Below, piece by piece: positions 1 to 8,290 of a stretch of 63,560 bases of DNA. Source of the stretch: JBOFCO01 sp051646105 (GTDB lineage Bacteria; Pseudomonadota; Alphaproteobacteria; Rhodobacterales; Rhodobacteraceae); the NCBI GenBank assembly GCA_051646105.1, contig JBOFCO010000194.1:1-63560 (forward strand). Reading direction: 5' to 3'. Below the pieces are notes generated by a model. The model did not search any database and had not been told where the DNA came from. It saw nothing but the letters and a program-made list of their open reading frames with translations. Numbering within the stretch: position 1 is the stretch's first letter; every line of letters begins with the position of its first letter. The position numbers were made by a program, and so were the translations under genes.

Positions 1-18
1 CAATACGGGGCATTGGTG

Positions 19-648
19 ATGCTGCGCGCCGCCGTTGTTGCGCTTGGCCTGTTCTGGGGCGCGGCCGCGACTGCGGAACCCGATGCGGCGCTTGCCACCC
101 TGATCGGCGCGGCGACAGCTCAGGTCGGTGTCACGACAGGTTATGATCCGGCTTATGTGCGGCTGGATTTCCCGATGGGCGATGTGCCGCGCGAAACCGG
201 AGTTTGCACGGATGTGTTGGTCCGCGCGCTGCGCGATGCCTGGGGTGCTGATCTTCAGGCGCTGGTCAACGCCGATATGAAGGCGGATTTCGCCGCCTAT
301 CCGGCGAACTGGGGGCTTTCGGGCACCGACCGCAACATCGATCATCGCCGGGTGCCGAACCTGCAAGTGTTCCTTGCGCGGAAGGGTGCAGAGGTGGAGG
401 TGACAAGCGAGGCCACCGACTACCTGCCCGGCGACGTGGTAAGCTGGATGCTGCCCGGAAACCTGCCGCATATTGGCCTTGTCACCGATCAGCCGGGCGC
501 CAGTGGCGCATTCCTGGTCGTCCACAACATCGGGCGCGGCACACAGGTCGAGGACCGCCTGTTCGATTTCCCGATCACTGGCCATTACCGGATTGGTGCC
601 GAGGTCAGGGCAAGGATGGGCGTGTTCGCTGACGGGGCAGAGGAATGA
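19..648 (+). CDS. DUF1287 exported protein
   Basis: About 209 aa. An N-terminal hydrophobic stretch ending near ATAE (residues 17-20) looks like a signal peptide, so the protein is probably periplasmic. The DUF1287 (YijF-like) signature is clear: GYDPAYVRLDFP near residues 41-52 and GDVPRETGVCTDV near 54-65. Cys63, the PGDVVSW stretch near 137-143 and His151 in LPHIGLVTD recall an NlpC/P60-like papain fold; that catalytic reading is inference. The ATG at 19 was chosen because a GGGG lies about 8 nt upstream; GTG at 16 and TTG at 13 are alternatives. It overlaps the next gene by ATGA, so the two are translationally coupled. Confidence 0.85.
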   Translation: MLRAAVVALGLFWGAAATAEPDAALATLIGAATAQVGVTTGYDPAYVRLDFPMGDVPRETGVCTDVLVRALRDAWGADLQALVNADMKADFAAYPANWGLSGTDRNIDHRRVPNLQVFLARKGAEVEVTSEATDYLPGDVVSWMLPGNLPHIGLVTDQPGASGAFLVVHNIGRGTQVEDRLFDFPITGHYRIGAEVRARMGVFADGAEE

Positions 649-1472
649 ATGGCACCCGCGATCGCCGATGCTATCGATGCCAGACGGGCAGATCGTGGAC
701 GACACTCCCCAGGCTGACAGCAGCGCTTGCCGGCTGCGTTGCCCTGTCTGCAGGACCGGTGGCGGCGCAGTGCCGTCTGGCCCTGGCGCTCGGCTTCGAC
801 ATCTCCCGCTCCGTGGACGCCGCCGATTACGACATCCAGCGCTACGGGGTCACTGCCGCACTACAGGACCCGCAGATCCGCAACGCCTTCCTTGCCCCGC
901 CGGAACCGGTAGCGCTGGCCATATTTGAATGGGGCGGGCAGACGCTGCAGACGACAGTGCAGGACTGGCGCCTGATCGAGTCCGGGCGCGACCTTGATGC
1001 CGTCATTGCCGCAATCACCGCGCATCGCCGCCCGCAGGGGTATGAGCCCACTGCCATCGGGGCTGCCCTGCGCTTTGCCGCTGCGCGCTTCGACGAGGCC
1101 CCGGATTGCGCGACCCGTACGCTCGACCTGTCGGGGGACGGGCGCAATAATTCCGGCCCGCCCCCCGGCACGGTTTATGCCGACACCGATTTTTCGGAGG
1201 TGATCATCAACGCGCTCGCCATCGGCGGTCACGAGGCAGATATCGTCGACTACTACGCGCGTGAGGTAATCCGCGGCCCCGGTGCCTTCGTCATCGCCGC
1301 ACAATCCCACCGCGATTTCCCGCGCGCCATCCGCGAAAAGCTGGAACGAGAGTTAACCACAAGGTTGATAGGGGAGGCCGCCGCCCCGCTGGCCTCCCCC
1401 GGTTCGGGCAAGGGTCGTTTCCCGGCCCCCGCCCCGCAGCTGTCGATGGTGCCGGTCTTGCCGCCGGCATGA
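645..1472 (+). CDS. DUF1194 (VWA-like) exported protein
   Basis: 275 aa. A hydrophobic segment ending in AGPVAAQ (about residues 36-42) is a likely signal peptide, preceded by an unusually long basic N-terminus. The mature part starts with LALALGFDISRSVD, the degenerate MIDAS-type start of DUF1194 proteins, and continues with YGVTAALQDP, LAIFEWGG and LDLSGDGRNN, all typical of the family. The role is unknown; the fold is related to von Willebrand A domains and is probably periplasmic. It starts inside the stop of the DUF1287 gene (ATGA), so the two exported proteins are likely co-expressed. The C-terminal 40 residues are rich in Pro and Ala. Confidence 0.85.
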   Translation: MNGTRDRRCYRCQTGRSWTTLPRLTAALAGCVALSAGPVAAQCRLALALGFDISRSVDAADYDIQRYGVTAALQDPQIRNAFLAPPEPVALAIFEWGGQTLQTTVQDWRLIESGRDLDAVIAAITAHRRPQGYEPTAIGAALRFAAARFDEAPDCATRTLDLSGDGRNNSGPPPGTVYADTDFSEVIINALAIGGHEADIVDYYAREVIRGPGAFVIAAQSHRDFPRAIREKLERELTTRLIGEAAAPLASPGSGKGRFPAPAPQLSMVPVLPPA

Positions 1473-1550
1473 TCCCGCCCGAACTAGCTTGCCCGCATCT
1501 GTCTTTCGCTAAAAAGGCGCACGACGGGCTGCAATTTATGGGCTTCCAAG

Positions 1551-2048
1551 TCAGTAGATATACCTGATCTGGTCGCCCCAGTATTTTTCCATGACCCGCA
1601 GGTTGCCGTTGACGCCGCTCACCGCTTGGGGGTCAAGGATGCCACGCGCGGCCATGCCTTCGGCGTGACGTGCATAAAGATCCCCAACGACCAGGCGGAT
1701 GCGCCGCCCCTTTTCTGTCAGACGCACGCGGACCGAACGGCGGTCTACCGCACAGCGCTGATGGTGCATGTAGCCCATTTCGACCAGCTTCTTGAGATTA
1801 TAGCTGACGTTGGACCCGTGATAGAAGCCGCGGGTTTTCAGTTCACCTGCCGAAACCTCATTCTCGCCGATGTTGAACAGCAGCAAGGCCTGCACCGGGT
1901 TGATGTCGATGATCGCCAGCCGCTCGAATTCGTCCTTGACGATATCAAGCAGCAGCCGGTGCAGGCGTTCGACCAGCGCCACGCATTCCATATAGCCCGA
2001 CATCATCGCGGGTTTGGGCGGATCAAGAAGGGCGGCGTGCAGGGTCAT
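1551..2048 (-). CDS. ldtR: LdtR-type MarR family transcriptional regulator
   Basis: 165 aa from ATG at 2048; an in-frame extension upstream has no family resemblance. The sequence matches the alphaproteobacterial LdtR subfamily of MarR winged-helix regulators: MMSGYMECVALVERLHRLLL, then IDINPVQALLLFNIG and the recognition region GFYHGSNVSYNLKKLVEMGY, then CAVDRRSVRVRLTEKG as the wing. In Liberibacter and Sinorhizobium LdtR activates an L,D-transpeptidase and stress tolerance genes; the local target is not visible here. Its neighbour on the same strand is sdhE, about 100 bp away. Identification is by recalled family motifs. Confidence 0.85.
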   Translation of the reverse strand: MTLHAALLDPPKPAMMSGYMECVALVERLHRLLLDIVKDEFERLAIIDINPVQALLLFNIGENEVSAGELKTRGFYHGSNVSYNLKKLVEMGYMHHQRCAVDRRSVRVRLTEKGRRIRLVVGDLYARHAEGMAARGILDPQAVSGVNGNLRVMEKYWGDQIRYIY

Positions 2049-2145
2049 CACATGTCTCCGACTGGTTCTGTTGTCGGGAACACTGGGGGAAAAAGGCGAA
2101 CATTCAGTTAAGCGCCCATGATCACACCGGGCGCCACACGAAATT

Positions 2146-2415
2146 TCAGCGCCGCAGCCTGTCGCGGGCAAAGTCCCGGATTTCGGCAAGAAGCGACGCA
2201 TGTCTTTCGGGTACCGGCTGGGCGCCCGTGATCCACGGGTAAAGATCCTGATCGTTTTCCAGAAGCAGTGCATCATAGGCTGCCAATGCGGTGGCATCCA
2301 TAGCCGCAAGATGCGAGTCGGCAAAGGGACCCAGGATCAGGTCCATCTCCTTTGTCCCCCGCCGCCAGCTTCGCATCTGCATCCGTTTCAGCTCGGGGTC
2401 GGAAAGCGGGGTCAT
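2146..2415 (-). CDS. sdhE: succinate dehydrogenase assembly factor SdhE
   Basis: 89 aa, the usual size of the SdhE/Sdh5/YgfY family, which promotes covalent FAD attachment to the flavoprotein subunit of succinate dehydrogenase in the cytoplasm. The central motif RSWRRGTKEMDLILGPFAD contains the conserved RG pair needed for flavinylation, followed by the acidic LLLENDQDLYPWITG that marks the family. It is transcribed divergently from the downstream aminotransferase gene; the 89-bp gap must hold both promoters. No sdh structural gene lies in the window. Confidence 0.92.
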   Translation of the reverse strand: MTPLSDPELKRMQMRSWRRGTKEMDLILGPFADSHLAAMDATALAAYDALLLENDQDLYPWITGAQPVPERHASLLAEIRDFARDRLRR

Positions 2416-2441
2416 CGGGGAGGTATCCTGCCTGAATGCGG

Positions 2442-2470
2442 TTGAATGCAGATGGGCATCAGCCTAAGAC
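2442..2470 (+). promoter_or_regulatory. possible sigma-70 promoter of aatA
   Basis: TTGAAT (2442-2447) and TAAGAC (2465-2470) are separated by 17 bp, upstream of the aminotransferase start at 2505. The -35 is reasonable and the -10 is weak, so this is only a candidate. Confidence 0.3.
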
Positions 2471-2504
2471 ATGGCCCCGGCAGATACAAACCGGAGTTTC
2501 CCAA

Positions 2505-3710
2505 ATGGCCTTCCTGTCCGACACGCTTGCCCGCGTCAAACCCTCTCCCACCATCGCGGTGACGACCAAGGCGGCGGAACTGAAGGCGGCGGGAAAGGAT
2601 GTGATCGGTCTTGGCGCGGGGGAGCCCGATTTCGACACACCGCAGAACATCAAGGATGCGGCGATTGCCGCAATCAACGGCGGCAAGACAAAATACACTG
2701 CCGTCGATGGCATACCGGAGCTTAAGAAGGCCATCGTCGAGAAGTTCAAGCGCGAGAACGGGCTGACCTATACGGCCGCGCAGGTCACGGTCGGAACCGG
2801 CGGCAAGCAGGTGCTGTACAATGCACTGATGGCCACGCTGAATCCGGGGGACGAGGTGATCATCCCTGCGCCCTACTGGGTTTCCTATCCCGACATGGTG
2901 CTGCTGGCGGGCGGGGTTCCGGTGTTTGTCGAAGGCCCGATGGCCACCGGCTACAAGATCACCGCACAGCAGCTAGAGGCGGCGATCACACCCAAAACCA
3001 AGTGGTTACTGTTCAATTCGCCCTCCAACCCCTCCGGCGCGGGCTACAGCCATGACGAGTTGAAAGCGTTGACAGATGTGCTGATGAAGCATCCGCATGT
3101 CTGGGTGCTGACCGATGACATGTATGAACATCTGGCCTTTGACGGATTCAAATTCTGCACCCCGGCAGAAATCGAACCCGGCCTTTATGACCGCACCCTG
3201 ACGGTCAACGGCGTGTCGAAAGCCTATGCGATGACCGGCTGGCGGATCGGCTATGCGGCGGGGCCGGAAGCGCTGATCAAGGCGATCGCCAAGGTGCAGT
3301 CGCAATCGACATCAAACCCCTGCTCGATCAGCCAGCATGCTGCGGTCGAGGCATTGAATGGCCCGCAGGATTACATCGCCGAAAGCCGCGTTGCGTTCCA
3401 GCGCCGCCGCGATCTGGTGGTGTCGATGCTGAACCAGTGCACCGGCATAAAATGCCCCCGCCCCGAGGGGGCATTTTATGTGTACCCCGATATTTCAGAC
3501 TGCATCGGCAAGACCACGGCAGCGGGGACGAAGATCACCGATGACGAAGCCTTTGCCACTGCCCTGCTGGAAGAAACCGGCGTTGCCGTGGTGTTTGGGG
3601 CGGCCTTCGGCCTGTCGCCCAACTTCCGCATTTCTTATGCCACCTCGGATGAGGTTCTGGAAGAAGCCTGCCGCCGCATCCAGCGCTTCTGCGCGGGGCT
3701 GAAAAGCTAG
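2505..3710 (+). CDS. aatA: class I aminotransferase, aspartate/prephenate type
   Basis: 401 aa, normal for the AspC/AatA-type PLP enzymes of alphaproteobacteria that transfer amino groups between aspartate (or prephenate) and 2-oxoglutarate. Visible motifs are LGAGEPDFDTP near the N-terminus, NSPSNPSGAGYS, DDMYEHLAFDG and the PLP-lysine motif NGVSKAYAMTGWRIGY, followed by ISYATSDEVLEEACRRI near the end. The start ATG at 2505 is preceded by GGAG at 2493-2496; an upstream in-frame start lacks both a ribosome site and family similarity. A VOC protein gene follows after 17 bp, so read-through is likely. Substrate preference cannot be fixed by reading. Confidence 0.9.
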   Translation: MAFLSDTLARVKPSPTIAVTTKAAELKAAGKDVIGLGAGEPDFDTPQNIKDAAIAAINGGKTKYTAVDGIPELKKAIVEKFKRENGLTYTAAQVTVGTGGKQVLYNALMATLNPGDEVIIPAPYWVSYPDMVLLAGGVPVFVEGPMATGYKITAQQLEAAITPKTKWLLFNSPSNPSGAGYSHDELKALTDVLMKHPHVWVLTDDMYEHLAFDGFKFCTPAEIEPGLYDRTLTVNGVSKAYAMTGWRIGYAAGPEALIKAIAKVQSQSTSNPCSISQHAAVEALNGPQDYIAESRVAFQRRRDLVVSMLNQCTGIKCPRPEGAFYVYPDISDCIGKTTAAGTKITDDEAFATALLEETGVAVVFGAAFGLSPNFRISYATSDEVLEEACRRIQRFCAGLKS

Positions 3711-3727
3711 ATTTTTGGGGAGACGCA

Positions 3728-4096
3728 ATGGCAAGGGATCGGATCACAGCCAACCTGCCCAGCCGCAACTTCGCGGACACCATTGCATTCTACCGGAAAC
3801 TCGGTTTTGCGCCCGCCTTCCATGACGACGGCTGGCTTATCCTGACACGCGGCCTGCTGGAGCTGGAGTTTTTTCCGCACCCGAATCTTGACCCGCGTAC
3901 GAGCTGGTTTTCCGCCTGCGTCCGCGTTGACGATCTGGATGCGCTTTATGCGGAGTGGCGAAAGGCAGGGCTGACGGACGATCCAAAAGCCATTCCGCGC
4001 CTGACCGGCATCGTGAAGCTTGACGGCGTGCCACGAATGTTCGCTTTTGTGGATGCAGACGGCACGCTGCTGCGGGCTCTCGAAAACGGAGACTGA
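3728..4096 (+). CDS. VOC family (bleomycin resistance-like) protein
   Basis: 122 aa with the single-chain vicinal oxygen chelate layout: a first half with NLPSRNFADTIAFYRKLGF, then GLLELEFFPHP, and a second half with CVRVDDLDALYAEWRKAGL and FAFVDADGTLLRAL. This is the architecture of bleomycin-binding proteins, which sequester the drug as dimers in the cytoplasm, but many chromosomal members have no known ligand. GGGGAG lies about 6 nt before the ATG. It lies between an aminotransferase and a short conserved gene that starts 2 nt after its stop, suggesting one transcript. Resistance function is not established by the sequence. Confidence 0.8.
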   Translation: MARDRITANLPSRNFADTIAFYRKLGFAPAFHDDGWLILTRGLLELEFFPHPNLDPRTSWFSACVRVDDLDALYAEWRKAGLTDDPKAIPRLTGIVKLDGVPRMFAFVDADGTLLRALENGD

Positions 4097-4097
4097 G

Positions 4098-4520
4098 ATG
4101 CCCGACAACCTGCCCGACTATTACTTTCGCATCCGTGAAAACGGCGCGACGGTGTTCCGTGTCGATACGGAAAACCGACTGCGGCGCATCGACATGGATC
4201 AGATTGCCACCGTCAACGTGAAGAACGGAGAGGTGAAGCCACACGGCGACCGCAAACTTGGCGATGCCGACATGCGGGCGATCCGGGACTGGATGGCGGA
4301 AAGGGTAGCGCTTCTGACGCAGCGTGACATTGACGACATCCATCGCGCCGTGGATCACCTTAACCTGACCAGTCAGTGGGCACAGACCCGTGCCACGCCC
4401 GAACAGCTTGAAGCTGTAACCGACCGCCTGCTTCTGGCCATGCACGATCTTCGAATGGTGCTGGTCCGCAAGAAATCCGAAAGGCTGCAGGGCAGCAGCG
4501 CGGACGAAAGCGAAGATTGA
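4098..4520 (+). CDS. conserved hypothetical protein
   Basis: 140 aa, not assigned to a named family. The ATG at 4098 follows the upstream stop by one base, which fits a tightly packed operon. There is no signal peptide and no membrane segment. The N-terminal half is predicted beta-rich (YYFRIRENGATVFRVDTENR) and the C-terminal half is charged and helical, with a basic/acidic tail (KKSERLQGSSADESED). It overlaps the next aminotransferase by one base (TGATG). Co-transcription with aminotransferases suggests a housekeeping role, but nothing in the sequence names one. Confidence 0.65.
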   Translation: MPDNLPDYYFRIRENGATVFRVDTENRLRRIDMDQIATVNVKNGEVKPHGDRKLGDADMRAIRDWMAERVALLTQRDIDDIHRAVDHLNLTSQWAQTRATPEQLEAVTDRLLLAMHDLRMVLVRKKSERLQGSSADESED

Positions 4521-5638
4521 TGTCCGCCGGGCCGCGCTACACGCCGCTTGCCGCCGCCCTGCCCGCAACCGTGCCTTTTGTCGGGCCTGAGGCTCAGGAA
4601 CGCGCCCGTGGCAAGGTGTTCCGGGCGCGGCTGGGCGCCAATGAAAACGCATTTGGCCCCTCTCCCCATGCGATTGCGGCGATGCAGACCGCCAGCGCTG
4701 ATATCTGGAAATACGCCGATCCCGAAGGTTTCGATCTGAAGGCGGCACTGGCGGCACATCACGGTGTCACACCGGCCCACGTGGTGATTGGCGAAGGGAT
4801 CGACGGCCTTCTCGGCTATCTGGTTCGGCTGACGGTCGGCCCCGGCGATGCGGTTGTCACGTCCGATGGCGCTTATCCCACCTTCAACTTCCACGTTGCG
4901 GGTTATGGCGGCACGCTGTTCAAGGTGCCCTACCGTGATGATTGCGAGGATCCCGACGCGCTGGTCGCAATGGCCAGGCAAGCGGGGGCAAAGCTGATCT
5001 ACCTTGCCAATCCCGACAATCCGATGGGCAGTAACCATCCAGCCGCACGGATCGAGGCAATGGTGGAGGCCATACCTGACGGCACAATTCTGGTGCTTGA
5101 CGAAGCCTATATCGAGCTTGCCCCGGACGGTTCCGCACCTGTTATTGCCCCCGATGACCCCCGCGTCATCCGCATGCGGACGTTTTCCAAAGGTTACGGC
5201 ATGGCCGGTGCGCGGGTGGGCTATGCGCTGGCCGCACCGCCGCTGATCGCCGCCTTTGACAAGGTGCGCAACCATTTCGGCATGAACCGCAGCGCGGTGG
5301 CTGGCGCACTGGCCGCGCTGGCCGATCAGGAGTGGCTGGCCGGCACATACGAAAAAGTCGCCGCCGCACGCGAAGCGATCACCGGCATCGCCCTTGCCAA
5401 CGGGCTTCCGCCTTTGCCTTCGGCCACAAATTTTGTCACCATCGACTGCGGGCATGACGGCGCATTCGCCCGAGCCGTTCTGAACGCCCTTGCCGATGCG
5501 GGTGTCTTCGTCCGGATGCCATTCGTTGCACCGCAGGATCGCTGCATCCGCGTTTCCTGTGCGCCGGAGGCTGAGCTTGCCATTCTCGCTGCTGCCCTGC
5601 CCCAGGCGCTTGACAAGGCGCGAGAGGCTTTGCGGTAA
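4520..5638 (+). CDS. histidinol-phosphate aminotransferase-like PLP enzyme
   Basis: 372 aa. HisC-type class II aminotransferase features: LGANENAFGPSPHA at the N-terminus, YLANPDNPMGS, VLDEAYIELAP, the PLP lysine in MRTFSKGYGMAGARVGYAL, and an arginine-containing RCIRVSCAPEAEL near the end. HisC proper transfers an amino group from glutamate to imidazole-acetol phosphate, but related enzymes act on aromatic or other substrates. It lies 35 kb from the hisBHAFE cluster, so it may not be the histidine enzyme. Its ATG overlaps the previous stop (TGATG), indicating translational coupling. Confidence 0.82.
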   Translation: MSAGPRYTPLAAALPATVPFVGPEAQERARGKVFRARLGANENAFGPSPHAIAAMQTASADIWKYADPEGFDLKAALAAHHGVTPAHVVIGEGIDGLLGYLVRLTVGPGDAVVTSDGAYPTFNFHVAGYGGTLFKVPYRDDCEDPDALVAMARQAGAKLIYLANPDNPMGSNHPAARIEAMVEAIPDGTILVLDEAYIELAPDGSAPVIAPDDPRVIRMRTFSKGYGMAGARVGYALAAPPLIAAFDKVRNHFGMNRSAVAGALAALADQEWLAGTYEKVAAAREAITGIALANGLPPLPSATNFVTIDCGHDGAFARAVLNALADAGVFVRMPFVAPQDRCIRVSCAPEAELAILAAALPQALDKAREALR

Positions 5639-5727
5639 CTTTCGCGTTCCGTCACGGACAGGTGCATTGTCTTTGGCAGTGTCGGGCACCAACACTCTGC
5701 CATCGGAGAGAATACGGAGATTCCACA

Positions 5728-6096
5728 ATGAAACGGATGATGTTTGTTGCCGGTCTTGCCCTGTTGCTGCCGCTGACCGCTTCCGCGCAGGAAGCGTCAA
5801 CCGCGGACCATACCGGCCATGACATGTCTGCGATGTCGGACAATCCGGCGACCAAGGGCTATACCGAAGCCAATGCGAAAATGCATAAGGACATGACGAT
5901 CGAATATTCCGGCAATGCCGATGCCGACTTCATGCGCGGCATGATCCCGCATCATCAGGGCGCCATCGACATGGCCAGGGTCGTTCTGGAACACGGCACC
6001 GACCCGGAAGTGCGCGAACTGGCGCAACAGGTGATCGAGGCGCAGACTGAAGAAATCGCCTTCATGCAGGAATGGCTGGCAGAACACGGCCAGTAA
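5728..6096 (+). CDS. DUF305 exported metal-binding protein
   Basis: 122 aa. The signal peptide is clear (MKRMMFVAGLALLLPLTASAQ). The mature protein is His/Met rich (HTGHDMSAM) and carries the DUF305 core FMRGMIPHHQGAIDMA followed by AQQVIEAQTEEIAFMQEWL. Some DUF305 proteins such as cyanobacterial CopM bind copper in the periplasm, which makes a copper-handling role plausible here; that is inference. ACGGAG at 5714-5719 precedes the ATG at a good distance. It lies alone between convergently oriented neighbours, with its stop only 6 bp from the stop of the next gene on the opposite strand. Confidence 0.88.
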   Translation: MKRMMFVAGLALLLPLTASAQEASTADHTGHDMSAMSDNPATKGYTEANAKMHKDMTIEYSGNADADFMRGMIPHHQGAIDMARVVLEHGTDPEVRELAQQVIEAQTEEIAFMQEWLAEHGQ

Positions 6097-6102
6097 GCCG
6101 TA

Positions 6103-7305
6103 TCAACTGACAGAAATAGCCTTTACAGCGGCCGCCACCGCGCCCTCACCGTGGGGGATGCCCAGGGCCTTCATCCCGGCATCCATCACGGCAACGACCC
6201 CCAGCGTCATATGGGCATTCACATGCCCCATATGCGCCACACGCAGAAAACCGTGGTAGGCGGGGTCATCCGGTGCGGCCATGCCCAGACCGATACCCAA
6301 AGTTACTCCCGCCTCCCGCTCTGTCCATTCCCGCAGACGGGTGGCATGGGGCGCCCCGATCCGCGCCGCCGTCACCGAATGCCCGCGATGGGCAGGCGAC
6401 GCAACGTTCAAGGCGATGTCGCTGCCCTGACCCCAGACATCAAAGGCTGCCCAGACCGCGTGCGCCAGTGCCCCGTGCCTGGCCCAGGCGTTTTCCAGCC
6501 CCTCCTCATCAAGCAGTATGGTCAGCGCCTCGCGCAGGGCGAACAGATGATGGGTAGGCGCGGTACCGAAAAAGTGCTGGTAATATTCCTGCGGATGTGC
6601 GCGCGGTCCCCAATCCCAGTAGGGTGTGCGCAACCCCGCACCGCCTGTCGCGGCGACCGCCTTTTCACTGAACCACACGAAACCCAGCCCCGGCGGCGTC
6701 ATCAGTCCCTTCTGGCTGGCGGCGATCATCACGTCTACGCCCCATTCGTCCATCTCGAACGGGTCGCAGCCCAGCGAGGCGATGCAATCCACCGCCAGCA
6801 GCGCCGGATGCCCCGCCGCATCCATCGCCGCACGCATCGCCGGAATATCGTTGCGGATAGAGGTCGCCGTATCCACATGGCTGACCAGAACCGCACGGAT
6901 GCGGCGCTGCCGGTCGGCGCGCAGGGCGGCTTCCAGTCTTGCGGGATCGGCGGGGGTGGACTTGCCGAAATCGATCAGGTCCACATCGATCCCCATGGCC
7001 CTGGCATGCTCTGACCAGCCGATGCCGAAACGGCCCGTGGCCAGCACCAGCGCCTTGTCGCCCCGCGAAAACAGATTGGCATTGGCCGCCTCCCATGTGC
7101 CGTGCCCGTTGCAGATATAGATCGCGAGATTGCCCCCGGTCCGTGCCACCCGCCGCAGATCGGCGATCACCGAGTTGGTGATCGTATGCAACTCGCCCTC
7201 ATAGATGTTCGGCGCAGGTCGCTGCATCGCCGCCAGAACCCGGTCAGGCATGACCGAAGGGCCGGGAATTGCAAGATAGGTGCGGCCATGTGCAAGCGTC
7301 GTCAT
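6103..7305 (-). CDS. class V aminotransferase (serine/alanine-glyoxylate type)
   Basis: 400 aa from ATG at 7305. It belongs to the PLP fold-type I class V group that includes serine-glyoxylate and alanine-glyoxylate aminotransferases: AIPGPSVMPDRVLAAM at the start, NGHGTWEAANANLF, HVDTATSIRNDI, LLAVDCIASLGCDPFEMDEW and the PLP lysine in AASQKGLMTPPGLGFV. These enzymes act in C1/glyoxylate metabolism in the cytoplasm. The reading frame extends upstream, but that part has no similarity and overlaps the divergent ygfZ. Transcribed divergently from ygfZ with about 145 bp between. Confidence 0.88.
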   Translation of the reverse strand: MTTLAHGRTYLAIPGPSVMPDRVLAAMQRPAPNIYEGELHTITNSVIADLRRVARTGGNLAIYICNGHGTWEAANANLFSRGDKALVLATGRFGIGWSEHARAMGIDVDLIDFGKSTPADPARLEAALRADRQRRIRAVLVSHVDTATSIRNDIPAMRAAMDAAGHPALLAVDCIASLGCDPFEMDEWGVDVMIAASQKGLMTPPGLGFVWFSEKAVAATGGAGLRTPYWDWGPRAHPQEYYQHFFGTAPTHHLFALREALTILLDEEGLENAWARHGALAHAVWAAFDVWGQGSDIALNVASPAHRGHSVTAARIGAPHATRLREWTEREAGVTLGIGLGMAAPDDPAYHGFLRVAHMGHVNAHMTLGVVAVMDAGMKALGIPHGEGAVAAAVKAISVS

Positions 7306-7450
7306 CAACAGGCTCCGTTGTGGATGGGGGCAGGATGCCCGCCCGCAAGGCCCTGCGCCAGTCCGGAAACGACACCCCGCGCCCGGACTTGCAGCCCGGT
7401 TGCAATCGGGGCTAGGTTCCATCGCCTGCAATTTTCGGAAAGGCGGCAAG

Positions 7451-8206
7451 ATGACCGACAGCGCCCCCCCGCGCCGCGTGCTGCGCCTTGGCGGCAAGGA
7501 CCGGATCGACTTTCTGCAGGGGTTGGTCAGCAACGATCTGAAGCGGCTGGACCGGGGTATTGTCTATGCCGCGCTGCTGACACCGCAGGGCAAGTATCTG
7601 GCGGATTTCTTCGTCGTGCCTGACGGGGATACCCTGCTGATCGACGTGGCCGCGCCCCTGGCCGATGACCTGATCCGCAGGCTGTCGATGTATCGGCTCA
7701 GGGCCGATGTGATCCTCTCCGATCCTTCGATCTCGGTCGCGCGCGGCACCGGACCAGCCCCTTCGGTTGGCTTTGCCGACCCTCGCCATGCCTCGCTTGG
7801 CTGGCGCTGCTATGATGGCAACGCACTCGACACGGGTGAGGATTGGGATGCGATCCGCGTTGCCGCCTGCATTCCGGAAGCCACAATCGAACTGATCCCG
7901 AATGAGACCTATATCCTTGAAGCCGGGTTCGAACGCCTGTCGGGCGTCGATTTCCGCAAGGGCTGCTATGTCGGGCAGGAAGTCACCGCCCGCATGAAAC
8001 ACAAGACCGATCTGAAGAAGGGCCTGATCCGCGTGGCGGTCACAGGTGCGGCTCCGGTCGGCACCCCGATCCTGACGGCAGATGGACGCGAGGCCGGAAC
8101 GCTGTTCACCCAATCAGGCGGCTTTGGTATCGCGCAGATGCGGTTTGACCGGGTGGAGGGCGTGTTGATGGCAGGCCCAGCAAAGATTTCAGCCGCACCG
8201 GTCTAA
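7451..8206 (+). CDS. ygfZ: folate-binding protein YgfZ
   Basis: 251 aa. The C-terminal half contains the diagnostic KGCYVGQEVTARMKH motif; the N-terminal half begins LRLGGKDRIDFLQGLVSNDL with the GcvT-like fold. YgfZ/IbaG-type proteins bind folate and help make or repair Fe-S clusters, for example in MiaB. The ATG at 7451 is preceded by AAAGGCGGCAAG. It ends about 85 bp before the convergent efp gene; a strong hairpin lies between them. The identification is firm because of the KGCYVGQE signature. Confidence 0.92.
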   Translation: MTDSAPPRRVLRLGGKDRIDFLQGLVSNDLKRLDRGIVYAALLTPQGKYLADFFVVPDGDTLLIDVAAPLADDLIRRLSMYRLRADVILSDPSISVARGTGPAPSVGFADPRHASLGWRCYDGNALDTGEDWDAIRVAACIPEATIELIPNETYILEAGFERLSGVDFRKGCYVGQEVTARMKHKTDLKKGLIRVAVTGAAPVGTPILTADGREAGTLFTQSGGFGIAQMRFDRVEGVLMAGPAKISAAPV

Positions 8207-8225
8207 ACGTTCTGCTTTCAGTCTG

Positions 8226-8265
8226 GGAAAAATATCCTCGGGGGTGCGGGGGCAGACAGCCCCCG
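8226..8265. repeat. hairpin with REP-like flank between ygfZ and efp
   Basis: A perfect 7-bp stem CGGGGGC/GCCCCCG (8247-8253 and 8259-8265) with loop AGACA follows an A-rich stretch and CCTCGGGGG. There is no U-run on the + strand. From memory, AATATCC-plus-G-rich hairpins of this form recur after genes in Rhodobacteraceae genomes, so it may be a REP-like element as well as a 3'-end protector for ygfZ. Only one copy was noticed here. Confidence 0.5.
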
Positions 8266-8290
8266 ATGGTCGCCCTGTTCGGCCCCTTGT

